A DNA stretch of 19,426 bases from positions 1 to 19,426 of the forward strand of contig WLWR01000008.1 of NCBI GenBank assembly GCA_012103495.1, in the 5' to 3' direction. The DNA is from Legionellales bacterium (lineage in GTDB: Bacteria > Pseudomonadota > Gammaproteobacteria > WLWR01). This document shows positions 1 to 7,676 of the stretch, piece by piece (position 1 is the first letter of the stretch; every line of letters begins with the position of its first letter). The notes below the pieces were generated by a model. That model saw nothing but the letters and a program-made list of their open reading frames with translations, was not told where the DNA came from and made no database searches. Both the position numbers and the translations under genes were made by a program.

Positions 1-197
1 CCATGATCACGGAGATATTGCATAATGAAGGCATTGAAATAATTATTTACCAAGCCTTTGCGATCCAAACTCGCGCGTTTAGTCCCATCAAACGCCGTCG
101 CATCATTGCGAAATTGCATGATCAATTGGTCAGGTTCTTCGGTTTGGTAAATCGTCTTGGCTTTACCGCTATACAATGGCTGAGTTTTGTTTGGCAT
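1..197 (-). CDS. purC: SAICAR synthase PurC, N-terminal part (cut by window edge)
   Basis: Phosphoribosylaminoimidazole-succinocarboxamide synthase joins CAIR and aspartate using ATP in purine synthesis. Only the first 65 codons lie inside the window; the rest is beyond base 1. The start is the ATG at 197-195, and the translation opens with MPNKTQPLYSGKAKTIYQT, matching the family's N-terminal glycine-rich nucleotide-binding strand pair (LYRGKAKTVY in E. coli). Further on, FRNDATAFDG and DRKGLVNNYFNAFIM align with the conserved FRND and DRKGMVNN segments. It begins 11 bases after the bamC-like stop codon and is the third gene of dapA-bamC-purC, the same order as in E. coli. A GGGG stretch just upstream may serve as ribosome binding site. 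Identity is secure from the N-terminus and from synteny. Confidence 0.93.
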   Translation of the reverse strand, partial: MPNKTQPLYSGKAKTIYQTEEPDQLIMQFRNDATAFDGTKRASLDRKGLVNNYFNAFIMQYLRDH

Positions 198-208
198 CAC
201 ACACCCCA

Positions 209-454
209 TCAATTGGAATTGGCAGCATCTTTTTGTTGGATAATACTACCAGGAGGTAAAATAGACACGCTGGGATTTCCCCGCGGCTCGGTTAAAAAAT
301 AGTAGCGACTCACACGCGCGTCACTCAACCCAGGCGGCATTTGCAACGCCGGTGCATTGCGCGCTTTTAAATACCGTTTATCTTGTACTTCTTTGCCGCT
401 GCATCCCCACAACAAGCCACTACAACACACCATTGTGATCAGCCATCGATACAT
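209..454 (-). CDS. bamC: Miniature BamC-like lipoprotein (N-terminal region only)
   Basis: An 81-residue predicted outer-membrane lipoprotein. Residues 1-18 form a signal peptide ending in the lipobox LLWGC, so Cys18 should be lipidated. The mature part has RYLKARNAPALQMPPGLSDA followed by a YYFL segment, resembling the unstructured N-terminal stretch of BamC (YLEA...LHAPAGM in E. coli), which binds BamD in the outer-membrane protein assembly machine. E. coli BamC is about 344 residues with two helix-grip domains; here the frame stops after the unstructured stretch. The downstream sequence is immediately purC, so the globular domains are absent rather than frameshifted. Start ATG at 454 has an AGAGG site 7 bases upstream. 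It sits 13 bases after dapA. The BamC assignment rests on the short motif and dapA-bamC-purC synteny. Confidence 0.72.
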   Translation of the reverse strand: MYRWLITMVCCSGLLWGCSGKEVQDKRYLKARNAPALQMPPGLSDARVSRYYFLTEPRGNPSVSILPPGSIIQQKDAANSN

Positions 455-467
455 CGTAAACCTCTTT

Positions 468-1346
468 TTATGTCAGCAAATCAAGTTGACGCAACGCATT
501 ACTCACCGTGGCTTGTTGCGCCGTACTCAATGGAGTCAATGGTAACCGAATGCCCGTTGGAATTTTATTCATCTGCGCCAACGCCCATTTGGTTGGAATT
601 GGATTGGGTTCGGCAAACAACGCATAATGAAGCACTATCAATTGCTCATTCGCTTCCAGCGCTACCTGTGATTGTCCAGCCAACGCAGCTTGGCACAATT
701 GACTCATCGCTTGTGGCACCACATTAGCAGTCACCGATATCACGCCTTTGGCACCATTGAGCATCCATTCACAAGCGGTTATATCATCCCCGCTGTAAAT
801 ATCAATTTTGTTGCCACACAAAGTGTGGATCGCTTTCAATCGTTCCAAATCGCCAGTGGCTTCTTTGATACCAACCACATTGGCCAACTCGGCCAATCGC
901 GCCACCGTTTCTGGCAATAAATCACACGCCGTTCGGCTGGGCACATTGTATAAAATCTGTGGAATGGCGACCTGACTGGCAATCTGTTGATAATGTTGAA
1001 ATAATCCTTCTTGGGTCGGTTTGACATAGGCAGGAGTCATTAATAGACACGCATCTGCCCCTACTTGCATAGCGGCTTTGGTCAATGTCACAGCATGAGC
1101 AGTAGCCACCGCACCGGTACCAGCAATTACTGGGATGCGTTCACGCACTGTACGCACCACATGCCGGATCAATTGAATTTTCTCATCATCGGTTAAGGTG
1201 GCCGACTCCCCTGTTGTCCCAGCAATCACCAACGCATCGGTCCCACTGTGTAAATGCCAATCGATTAGCGTATCGACCGCAGTAAAATCAATCGCTCCCC
1301 GCTCATCCATCGGGGTGACCAACGCCACTAAACTTCCATGAAACAT
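468..1346 (-). CDS. dapA: 4-hydroxy-tetrahydrodipicolinate synthase DapA
   Basis: Condenses pyruvate with aspartate semialdehyde, the first committed step of the diaminopimelate and lysine pathway, in the cytoplasm. The start is placed at the ATG at 1346, giving MFHGSLVALVTPMDERG, which lines up with the E. coli N-terminus and yields 292 residues, the same length as E. coli. A GTG at 1358 would add four residues, but the GGAG site lies 6 bases before the ATG. Visible active-site residues are Thr44-Thr45 in AGTTGES, Tyr107, Tyr133 in ILYNVPSRT, Arg138 and the Schiff-base Lys161 in GIKEATGD. It is the first gene of the dapA-bamC-purC group. A possible promoter lies in the 98-base gap after serS (1380-1408). 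Confidence 0.97.
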   Translation of the reverse strand: MFHGSLVALVTPMDERGAIDFTAVDTLIDWHLHSGTDALVIAGTTGESATLTDDEKIQLIRHVVRTVRERIPVIAGTGAVATAHAVTLTKAAMQVGADACLLMTPAYVKPTQEGLFQHYQQIASQVAIPQILYNVPSRTACDLLPETVARLAELANVVGIKEATGDLERLKAIHTLCGNKIDIYSGDDITACEWMLNGAKGVISVTANVVPQAMSQLCQAALAGQSQVALEANEQLIVLHYALFAEPNPIPTKWALAQMNKIPTGIRLPLTPLSTAQQATVSNALRQLDLLT

Positions 1347-1379
1347 TACACTCTCCACACACTGGTAAAAAAAGGACTT

Positions 1380-1408
1380 ATGCTACTGGTTGGGTTGGTG
1401 AAAAGCAA
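1380..1408 (-). promoter_or_regulatory. Possible promoter of dapA-bamC-purC
   Basis: On the minus strand TTGCTT (1408-1403) and TAGCAT (1385-1380) are separated by 17 bases, 34 bases before the dapA start. Each matches the sigma-70 consensus at 4 of 6 positions. The only support is spacing and position in the serS-dapA gap. Confidence 0.3.
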
Positions 1409-1444
1409 GCGGCAAGACGTGTCAATTATGGCCATCCACATGCG

Positions 1445-2728
1445 TTATGTTCCAGCGGTTATTTGGGTCAACCCATTCATATAAGGTTGTAATATCTCTG
1501 GAATGTGAATGTTGCCCTGCGCATCTTGATAATTTTCCAAAATAGCGACTAAGGTACGACCAATGGCTAAACCAGAACCATTGAGGGTATGTACCAATTC
1601 CGGTTTACCCGTTTCAGGATTGCGCCAACGCGCTTGCATTCGTCGCGCTTGAAAACTTTCACAATTAGAACAGGATGAAATTTCTCGATACATTTGTTGA
1701 CTGGGCAACCACACTTCCAAATCATACGTTTTGGCCGCGCTAAATCCCACATCGGCCGAACACAAAGTGACCATCCGATACGGTAATTTTAATTGTTGTA
1801 AAATGGTTTGCGCATGTTCAGTCAACGATTCCAACGCCGCGTAAGATTGTTCTGGATGCGTGATCCACACCAATTCCACTTTTTCAAATTGATGCTGCCG
1901 AATCATACCATGCGTATCTTTACCATACGCACCGGCTTCTTTACGAAAGCAAGGGGTATGCGCCACGTATTTCAATGGCAAATCGGCATAATTAACGATG
2001 CTATCACGTAGCATGTTGGTCACCGGTACTTCGGCAGTGGGAATCAAATACAATTCTTGTTCGTGTTCCAATTTGAATTGATCATCAGCAAACTTGGGCA
2101 ATTGGCCGGTGCTAAACAAACTGGTTTGATTGACAATATAAGGCACATACACTTCTTGATAGCCATGCTGCTGGGTGTGGATAGCCAGCATCCATTGAAC
2201 CAACGCTCGATGCAATTGGGCCAAAGCACCGCGCATCACCACAAATCGTGTGCCACTGATTTTTGCCGAAGCGGGAAAATCCAGCAATCCCAACTGCTCC
2301 CCCAGCACATCGTGCGCTTGCGGAACAAAATCAAATTGTGGGATTTCTCCCCAAGTTCGCTGCACCACATTATCAGCTTCACTATTGCCTGCCGGTACCG
2401 ATTCGTGCAATAGATTGGGGATGCGAATGGCAAATTCGTGCAATTGCTGCTGTACCAAAGTAAGTTGGGCTTTTTGTTCGGTTAATTGATCCCCAAGCGT
2501 TGCCACTTGCGCTAATAGATCAGAGACATCCTCACCGCGACTCTTAGCCTGACCAATGATTTTGGACTGTTGATTGCGCTGATTCTGCAATTGCTCTACG
2601 TTCATTTGCAAGCTTTTGCGTTGGGTTTCCAAAATTTGGAATTGATCAATCTCCAAGGTATCCCCACGTCGTGCCACGGCTGCCGTCACTTGATGGATAT
2701 CGTCACGCAATAATTTTGGATCTAACAT
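1445..2728 (-). CDS. serS: Seryl-tRNA synthetase SerS
   Basis: Charges tRNA-Ser with serine. The 427-residue protein begins MLDPKLLRDDIHQV, like E. coli MLDPNLLR; a GTG three codons earlier is in frame, but the ATG at 2728 fits the family. The N-terminal coiled-coil tRNA-binding arm spans about residues 27-105 and is rich in glutamine. The class II core follows: motif 2 in FRKEAGAYGKDTHGMIRQHQFEKVE, and motif 3 in NGSGLAIGRTLVAILENYQ. TAEVP (serine/ATP pocket) and the ISSCSNCESFQARRM stretch are present. Length and all class II motifs are normal. It appears monocistronic, with a promoter of its own upstream and a 98-base gap before dapA. Confidence 0.97.
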   Translation of the reverse strand: MLDPKLLRDDIHQVTAAVARRGDTLEIDQFQILETQRKSLQMNVEQLQNQRNQQSKIIGQAKSRGEDVSDLLAQVATLGDQLTEQKAQLTLVQQQLHEFAIRIPNLLHESVPAGNSEADNVVQRTWGEIPQFDFVPQAHDVLGEQLGLLDFPASAKISGTRFVVMRGALAQLHRALVQWMLAIHTQQHGYQEVYVPYIVNQTSLFSTGQLPKFADDQFKLEHEQELYLIPTAEVPVTNMLRDSIVNYADLPLKYVAHTPCFRKEAGAYGKDTHGMIRQHQFEKVELVWITHPEQSYAALESLTEHAQTILQQLKLPYRMVTLCSADVGFSAAKTYDLEVWLPSQQMYREISSCSNCESFQARRMQARWRNPETGKPELVHTLNGSGLAIGRTLVAILENYQDAQGNIHIPEILQPYMNGLTQITAGT

Positions 2729-2761
2729 AACCGTCACTTTGTCTTAAAAAACATCCTCGCC

Positions 2762-2789
2762 ATTGTAGCGATTGGCTCATGATTGTAAA
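2762..2789 (-). promoter_or_regulatory. Likely serS promoter
   Basis: On the minus strand TTTACA (2789-2784) and TACAAT (2767-2762) are 16 bases apart; each differs from the sigma-70 consensus by one base. The predicted start of transcription is near 2755, leaving a leader of about 27 bases. No strong Shine-Dalgarno sequence is seen before the serS ATG. Confidence 0.45.
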
Positions 2790-2911
2790 TAGAGTTCCAT
2801 AAGCAACCAACCATAACGGGTCTTTATTCACCAAAATTTTAAATCTCGGGGCAAAACCAGCATTGCGTGCAAAGAAGGCGAAAAGGGTGCTTCAATCTCG
2901 CAGCATAGAGA

Positions 2912-2940
2912 GCTATACCCATTCCACTTGCAGCTGCGAA
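2912..2940 (-). promoter_or_regulatory. Promoter-like pair in the left end of repeat copy A
   Basis: Read on the minus strand, TTCGCA (2940-2935) and TATAGC (2917-2912) are 17 bases apart and point toward serS. The same TTCGCA-17-TATA arrangement is present in copies B and C. Activity is inferred only from spacing. Confidence 0.25.
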
Positions 2941-3002
2941 CAAGACTCGCTGTTGGCCTGTTGCCTCAGTTGGTATTTTAAGCTTGCAGTGGTGGGCATA
3001 TA
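2914..3002 (+). repeat. 89-bp palindromic interspersed repeat, copy A
   Basis: Begins TATACCCATTCCAC and ends GGTGGGCATATA. It aligns without gaps to the segment 10814-10902, with about 61 of 89 bases identical by hand. Its ends are imperfect inverted repeats: CCCA, CCACT, GCA and GCT on the left pair in order with AGC, TGC, AGTGG and TGGG on the right, with small bulges. The unit resembles REP- or MITE-like elements; no transposase is present. It fills much of the 351-base gap between serS and the DUF3568 gene. The rest of that gap (2738-2913) holds only the serS promoter. Confidence 0.75.
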
Positions 3003-3040
3003 TGAACCTTTTGCCGCACCAGTTTCATTCAAAATGTGCC

Positions 3041-3084
3041 AATAATGGCTTTTCGCTGAACGGTGATAAATCATTACCATTATT
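3041..3084. other. Inverted repeat at the end of the DUF3568 gene
   Basis: AATAATGG (3041-3048) and CCATTATT (3077-3084) form a perfect 8-bp inverted repeat with a 28-base loop. The right arm overlaps the stop codon of the minus-strand lipoprotein gene. It could act as a weak terminator, but no clear T-run follows on the minus strand. Confidence 0.3.
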
Positions 3085-3505
3085 GAAGATTTGTCGCTTG
3101 CCTAGGGAGATGCTGACGCATTTGATCGTAAATCAATTGACTGGTTTGCTGATCACCAAACGTTCCCACCCGAATGCTCAAGCGACTGATATCATCGGTA
3201 CGGCGTTTCACCACAATTTTGATTCGCTTATCATCAGCGGTCACCGCATCGACATAGCCATCCACCACGGTTGCACTGCTGCTCACCTCGTGCATCCGTA
3301 AGGCCATCAACGCTTGCTCAGCGGCTCTGGCCACTTGATTTGGTCGGGCCAACACATCCACTTTCAATCCGCCATTGACAAACTTGGTGCCGGCAACCCC
3401 GGCCCCAGCCGCCGCTGCGCCCAGCACCACCACCGCGCAACTGGATACACTAAACACCAACAGTAGTAGACCCGCCAGCCGATAAAAAGAATGAATGGGA
3501 TTCAT
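3080..3505 (-). CDS. DUF3568-type lipoprotein
   Basis: A 141-residue predicted lipoprotein. The start at ATG 3505 gives MNPIHSFYRLAGLLLLVFS and a lipobox VSSC, so the cysteine near residue 23 should be lipidated; the longer upstream open frame would bury this signal. The segment after the cysteine is a VVLGAAAAGAGVAG glycine-alanine stretch, then a compact alpha/beta domain ending RLSIRVGTFGDQQTSQLIYDQMRQ. That layout (lipidated Cys, AAAGAG linker, ISIRVGTFGD motif) is what I recall for the DUF3568 family, whose function is unknown. It is divergent from the large coiled-coil gene. An aspartate-free hydrophobic +2 residue (Ala) suggests outer-membrane sorting rather than retention in the inner membrane. 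No function is proposed. Confidence 0.78.
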   Translation of the reverse strand: MNPIHSFYRLAGLLLLVFSVSSCAVVVLGAAAAGAGVAGTKFVNGGLKVDVLARPNQVARAAEQALMALRMHEVSSSATVVDGYVDAVTADDKRIKIVVKRRTDDISRLSIRVGTFGDQQTSQLIYDQMRQHLPRQATNLQ

Positions 3506-3635
3506 AGACAATATTCCAGGGGATTGATTTAAACGCGCGCAAGAATAGCAAAATTGCACCCACTTGCCAATCGTAAATACTCGATGAGAAATGAGACAGC
3601 AAATCACCAAAATGATTTATTTTTAATCTAGTTGA

Positions 3636-3665
3636 TTGAGTAAATCGATGATGGTGTGGTATACT
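3636..3665 (+). promoter_or_regulatory. Likely promoter of the large coiled-coil gene
   Basis: TTGAGT (3636-3641) and TATACT (3660-3665) are 18 bases apart; the -10 differs from consensus at one position. Transcription would begin near 3672, about 30 bases before the ATG at 3703. Confidence 0.42.
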
Positions 3666-3702
3666 TGCTCCCAATTGGAATCATGCAGTTAGGTTATTTA
3701 TT

Positions 3703-6700
3703 ATGCTTAGAATTTTAGATTCTATTTTCGGCGATCTTCCCTACCATCAGAAAAAATGCCTTGAATCTCAGCAAACATTATCTAAATTAAATCTAAAGTT
3801 AAAAGAATATAGAGACTCCTTTCAACAACACTCACAAAAAAAAGTAACCGACGTAGTTGAAAACATGTCTCAACAGATAAGTGATGACATCAAACAACAA
3901 GACAATGCATTAAAGGCGATTCAAACATCCATCGACCAATATCTTGTCCAAAGTGGTCAACTGATCAAGGTTATCCAAGCACAAATTGAAACAGAGCCAG
4001 CAAAAAGCTCTACTAAGCCTAGTTGGTTTGATAGGTTTACAACAACACCTCTCGAGAAATTACAAGCAGAAGAAATTGAATGGCAACAAAAAATCAATGC
4101 GATTCACGCAGCCTTTAAAGAATCAGCTGACCCACAATCACCAGCAGGCTTCACCCAAGAAACCCTTAAAGAAGAAAAATCATCCAAAGAAGAAACGAAC
4201 AAACAGTCGCTATCATTAGTAGAAAAAAGAGCCCTATTAGAAAAAAACTTAGCCACATTAAAAACATCCATACAACAAAGCAATCGTGCAATTGATCCAA
4301 GTGAGATGAGCAAAACTTTCGAACAACTTCCAACCAGTGCGCAAATTACTGAGCTTGAAAAGCTTTATCAAAGACTTGAAACATTAAAGCGTGAATTGTC
4401 AAACGAGTTGGCCCCCATTTCCAACAAATTAATGCCCGAGGCTAAAGATTCAGTTTCCCAAACAACACCACCACCCTCATGGATCGACACAATCAACGAA
4501 ACACTCCAGTTACAGATGGCTACACTTATCGATCAAACCCAGCTTGAGCAACCACAAGTTAAAAGTCTCATAACCGACACCACGCGACTCTGTGAAAATA
4601 TCAAAAATATCAAGACTTTTTTGGCGAAGGTGAATGTGAGTCAGTTTGAGCCACTCGCCGACCACACAAGGCAAATGGCTAAAATATTCGAAACCTTATC
4701 TCAAGCCTCTCTCACCGATGTAGGTCCCAAGATACAAAACATACCGGAAGATCCTACTTTTGCAGCGCTCATTATTCCTTCTTCTACACAAAATTATGGT
4801 GAATACTCTCTAGCAGCACACGCCGATTCGCAAGCATCCTCACAACCCGATCTTCAAACGTTCCATAGAGCCAGGGAAGATCTTAAAAACACTCTAGAAA
4901 AAGGGCAACAAAATGCCAGTGAACATTATCAAAACTGTTATGACAGCCTCGTTCAAACCATTACAAAGATTATTTCTGAAAACCCTAAAAAAGTTAACCT
5001 TACAGCAGTGAGCGACCGAGTTAATGAACTCAAATCTCGTCAACGGTTAGTTTTAAAATTAACGTCTGAATTAACGACTAGCCCTTCATCTGCTATCGAT
5101 GACCAACCAAGACAGAAGCCGATACCAGAATCTCCGGCTAGGACATCAAGAAAAGTCGTTACCCTTGATCGTGAAGCTGAAAATTCTAAGCTTCTGAAAA
5201 CGAACCTAAGCATAATGCAAACAGCGTTAACCAATCAATACAAAGAGTTTCCGAATTTAGCAACACAACCGCCACTTAGTGATGCCGAATCAAAAACAAC
5301 CGAAGAACTCTTTCAATCCAGCCTGGAACAACTAGTCAGTAATTATCGAAGCATTCTCACTGCTTACAATCAATTGGCAACGGACGCCCTGCAACTCACA
5401 AAACAGCAATTGTTAAAGTCCTTAAAGCAATTATCCGCTGTAAAAATTTCAGAAAACTTATTAGATCCTCAGTTGAGCTCGTTTCAACAAGATTTTCTTT
5501 CATTCAAACAAGCCTATGAATCGGCAATAGCTGAAAAGCAACAAATCTTACAAACACTCATTTCAGCCAATCAACAATTAGCCTCTCAATTAAGCAATCA
5601 CCCATACTATTCACGGTATGGAGGCCTTAAACAAAATATTGACCAGGCACGCACAAAAGCCGATGAAGAACAGAAATTAACTGAAGACGTAGTAGCACTT
5701 CAAACTCAAATAAAAGAACAAAAAGAGCTATCAACAGACCTTAAAACTTACCAAGGAACACTGGCTGATATTCAATCACAAGCCGAAGAACTATCTAAAA
5801 AACTACGCGATGATGCTTCTTCTGCTTCAGAAGATGAAGAAGTTATAAAGCCTCTTAAACAAAATCGCTCGGTGCAGGCTCAATTCGAACAACAAAATCC
5901 TTGTAGCCCGACTGATGACAAGCAAGAGGTAAGCACCAAAGACGAAGTATCAGAAATATTAAATCAATTACTCGTTGCTTTAGAAAACACTGCAGATGAT
6001 TCAATCACGGAAGCTATACAAATCAATGACCTAAAACAAAAAATAACCTCTACACTAAAAAAACCCACGGAGATACCCGGGGAGGATTTTATAAGATGGC
6101 AAACCACCCTTGCTGTTCTCGAAGTGAAAAAAAATCTTGAGGACATCTCTAATACTGATGATGTATCGGATCTAAAAAATAGCCAAGTAACAGAAACAAA
6201 CCAACTTATCACCCAAGGAATAAACGTATTAAAAGAAAAGCTTGAGCAGAATCCACACCCAGATTCAAACGCTAAGGGTCAAACAACCATCAATCAAATA
6301 ATCGCTGCATTTACAAACCAACAAGACGACTCACTCCCATCAACACCGACTGTAGCTGAATCCGTTATCAAAAAAACTGTTTATACGCTAATTAAACAAA
6401 GAGCTCTCTATAATGTTGCAAAAGCTGTACTGGATCAGTCTGAGCAAATAGCCCTCAGCAGACAACGAGCCATAGGGGTTAATCTAAAATATCTTGTCAC
6501 CAGCGGATGGGAAAAATTAATTAACTTTATTGATACTCTGGTAAAATCAATCACCCGTGCCCCAACAGAACAGCACCAGACATCTGCGCATAGACGAAAT
6601 TCTATCTATGCGCATGTTCAAAAAACCGCAGCGGCAACGCTTGCTGTGAGTCGAGATCCTCTTGCGGATAAACTTTTTAGTGATGAACCTCAGTCAAGCC

Positions 6701-6717
6701 CAGTTGCTGGAGCATAA
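3703..6717 (+). CDS. Large orphan coiled-coil protein, unknown function
   Basis: A 1004-residue hydrophilic protein that I do not recognise. There is no signal peptide and no clear membrane segment. Long helical stretches rich in Gln, Lys, Glu, Leu and Thr dominate (about residues 10-90, 150-250, 380-480, 540-720 and 750-860), separated by Pro/Ser-rich linkers. PSWFDRF (about residue 106) and PPSWIDTI (about residue 258) look like related short motifs. Only four cysteines are present. The C-terminal part (YNVAKAVLDQSEQIALSRQ, then GWEKLINFIDTLVKSI) is more amphipathic, and the tail is polar and acidic (DKLFSDEPQSSPVAGA). Codon use differs from the neighbours: more AGA, TTA, CTA and ATA. It has its own promoter and terminator, so it is a single-gene unit. 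Size, coiled coil and isolation resemble secreted effectors of intracellular gammaproteobacteria; this is inference. Confidence 0.85.
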   Translation: MLRILDSIFGDLPYHQKKCLESQQTLSKLNLKLKEYRDSFQQHSQKKVTDVVENMSQQISDDIKQQDNALKAIQTSIDQYLVQSGQLIKVIQAQIETEPAKSSTKPSWFDRFTTTPLEKLQAEEIEWQQKINAIHAAFKESADPQSPAGFTQETLKEEKSSKEETNKQSLSLVEKRALLEKNLATLKTSIQQSNRAIDPSEMSKTFEQLPTSAQITELEKLYQRLETLKRELSNELAPISNKLMPEAKDSVSQTTPPPSWIDTINETLQLQMATLIDQTQLEQPQVKSLITDTTRLCENIKNIKTFLAKVNVSQFEPLADHTRQMAKIFETLSQASLTDVGPKIQNIPEDPTFAALIIPSSTQNYGEYSLAAHADSQASSQPDLQTFHRAREDLKNTLEKGQQNASEHYQNCYDSLVQTITKIISENPKKVNLTAVSDRVNELKSRQRLVLKLTSELTTSPSSAIDDQPRQKPIPESPARTSRKVVTLDREAENSKLLKTNLSIMQTALTNQYKEFPNLATQPPLSDAESKTTEELFQSSLEQLVSNYRSILTAYNQLATDALQLTKQQLLKSLKQLSAVKISENLLDPQLSSFQQDFLSFKQAYESAIAEKQQILQTLISANQQLASQLSNHPYYSRYGGLKQNIDQARTKADEEQKLTEDVVALQTQIKEQKELSTDLKTYQGTLADIQSQAEELSKKLRDDASSASEDEEVIKPLKQNRSVQAQFEQQNPCSPTDDKQEVSTKDEVSEILNQLLVALENTADDSITEAIQINDLKQKITSTLKKPTEIPGEDFIRWQTTLAVLEVKKNLEDISNTDDVSDLKNSQVTETNQLITQGINVLKEKLEQNPHPDSNAKGQTTINQIIAAFTNQQDDSLPSTPTVAESVIKKTVYTLIKQRALYNVAKAVLDQSEQIALSRQRAIGVNLKYLVTSGWEKLINFIDTLVKSITRAPTEQHQTSAHRRNSIYAHVQKTAAATLAVSRDPLADKLFSDEPQSSPVAGA

Positions 6718-6738
6718 CCCAAATCACTTGCTATTTCT

Positions 6739-6776
6739 CACCATCATCAAGCGGTAGGCTTTGATGATGGTGTTTC
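6739..6776 (+). terminator. Rho-independent terminator after the coiled-coil gene
   Basis: CACCATCATCAAGC (6739-6752) pairs with GCTTTGATGATGGTG (6758-6772) around a five-base GGTAG loop, with one bulged base, followed by TTTCT. It lies 22 bases after the stop codon. The stem is long and nearly perfect; the T-run is short. Confidence 0.75.
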
Positions 6777-6911
6777 TCCCCCGCACGTTCTTCTAGCGAA
6801 ATCTGACATTTAGCGATATTATCCAGTTCTTACATTAAAGTTGGCCTTATTGCTGTCATCAAGCTTGAACGCCCAGCTTATAAATAAAACGATTATCACG
6901 AGCACACTCAC

Positions 6912-7670
6912 ATGGATCTAACCCTACTCAAAGCCAGCTCCGCGCTGGTGATTTTATTGATGACGATCGGTGCCGCCTGGCTGCCCTTTGCCAAACGGAT
7001 CAATCGACAAACCGGCCATAAATTTTCAACCGGTGAAGCATTGGCATCAGGAATTTTCTTAGGCGTGGGCTTATTGCACATGCTCAGTGAAGCACATCAA
7101 GATTTCACAGCTCTGGGCATTCATTATCCATTGGCTTTCTTACTCGCCGGCGTCATGTTTCTCACTTTATTATTATTCGAACATATTGGGATGGAATTAA
7201 ATAAACAACAAACCGCCACTCCAGCCATTGCTTTGGTGGCACTGTTCATGTTGGCAACCCATTCCCTATTGGAAGGCACCGCTTTAGGCATTGCCAACAG
7301 CACCCCCGAAGTCATCATTATTTTAATCGCCATTATTGCCCATAAATGGGCTGCGAGTTTTTCTTTAGCCGTGAAATTAAATCAATCGACCTTTTCCATT
7401 TATCAAGCCATCGCTTGGTTTATCTTGTTTGCCGCCATGACACCCGTGGGTATTTTATTGGCCACCTTAATCGCCAGCCACACCGATCACTATTCTCTGA
7501 CCATTCCTGTGTTAAATTCATTGGCAGCTGGAACATTCATTTACATCGGCACGTTACACGGATTAAAACGCAGCGTCATGATCGAACATTGCTGCAATAT
7601 GAAAGAATTCACCTGGATGTTCGCAGGCTTTGCTTTCATCGCCTTAGCCAACGTTTGGGATCTACATTAA
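6912..7670 (+). CDS. ZIP-family metal transporter (eukaryote-like subgroup)
   Basis: A 252-residue membrane protein with about eight hydrophobic segments, fitting ZIP carriers that move zinc or iron into the cytoplasm. The metal-site signature of transmembrane helix 4 is HSLLEGTALG (His117, Glu121), and helix 5 has HKWAASFSLAV (His144). These, together with MTPVGILLATL and SLAAGTFIYIG, look closer to eukaryotic ZIP1-3 proteins (HSVFEGLA, HKG.LA.SL, MTPLGIG, MAAGTFLYI) than to bacterial ZupT (HNIPEG twice). The loop between helices 3 and 4 is short (NKQQTATP) with no histidine-rich stretch. A TATAAA box (6879-6884) lies 27 bases upstream, with a poor -35 and a small inverted repeat AAGCT/AGCTT (6861-6865, 6875-6879) between; no clear Zur or Fur box was seen. 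It ends 6 bases before the convergent HlyD-like gene. Confidence 0.88.
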   Translation: MDLTLLKASSALVILLMTIGAAWLPFAKRINRQTGHKFSTGEALASGIFLGVGLLHMLSEAHQDFTALGIHYPLAFLLAGVMFLTLLLFEHIGMELNKQQTATPAIALVALFMLATHSLLEGTALGIANSTPEVIIILIAIIAHKWAASFSLAVKLNQSTFSIYQAIAWFILFAAMTPVGILLATLIASHTDHYSLTIPVLNSLAAGTFIYIGTLHGLKRSVMIEHCCNMKEFTWMFAGFAFIALANVWDLH

Positions 7671-7676
7671 GAATAA

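Noticed and set aside
383..727. A plus-strand open frame of 114 codons
   Set aside because: Antisense to dapA and the bamC-like gene; a shadow of their codon use.
3703..6717. The coiled-coil protein as cargo of the type I secretion pair
   Set aside because: It has no RTX repeats or C-terminal type I signal, lies on the other strand and is separated by the zip gene and a terminator.
6780..6911. A Zur- or Fur-type operator before the zip gene
   Set aside because: Only short imperfect palindromes are present (GAAAT...ATTT near 6800, AAGCT/AGCTT near 6870); neither matches the long consensus sites.
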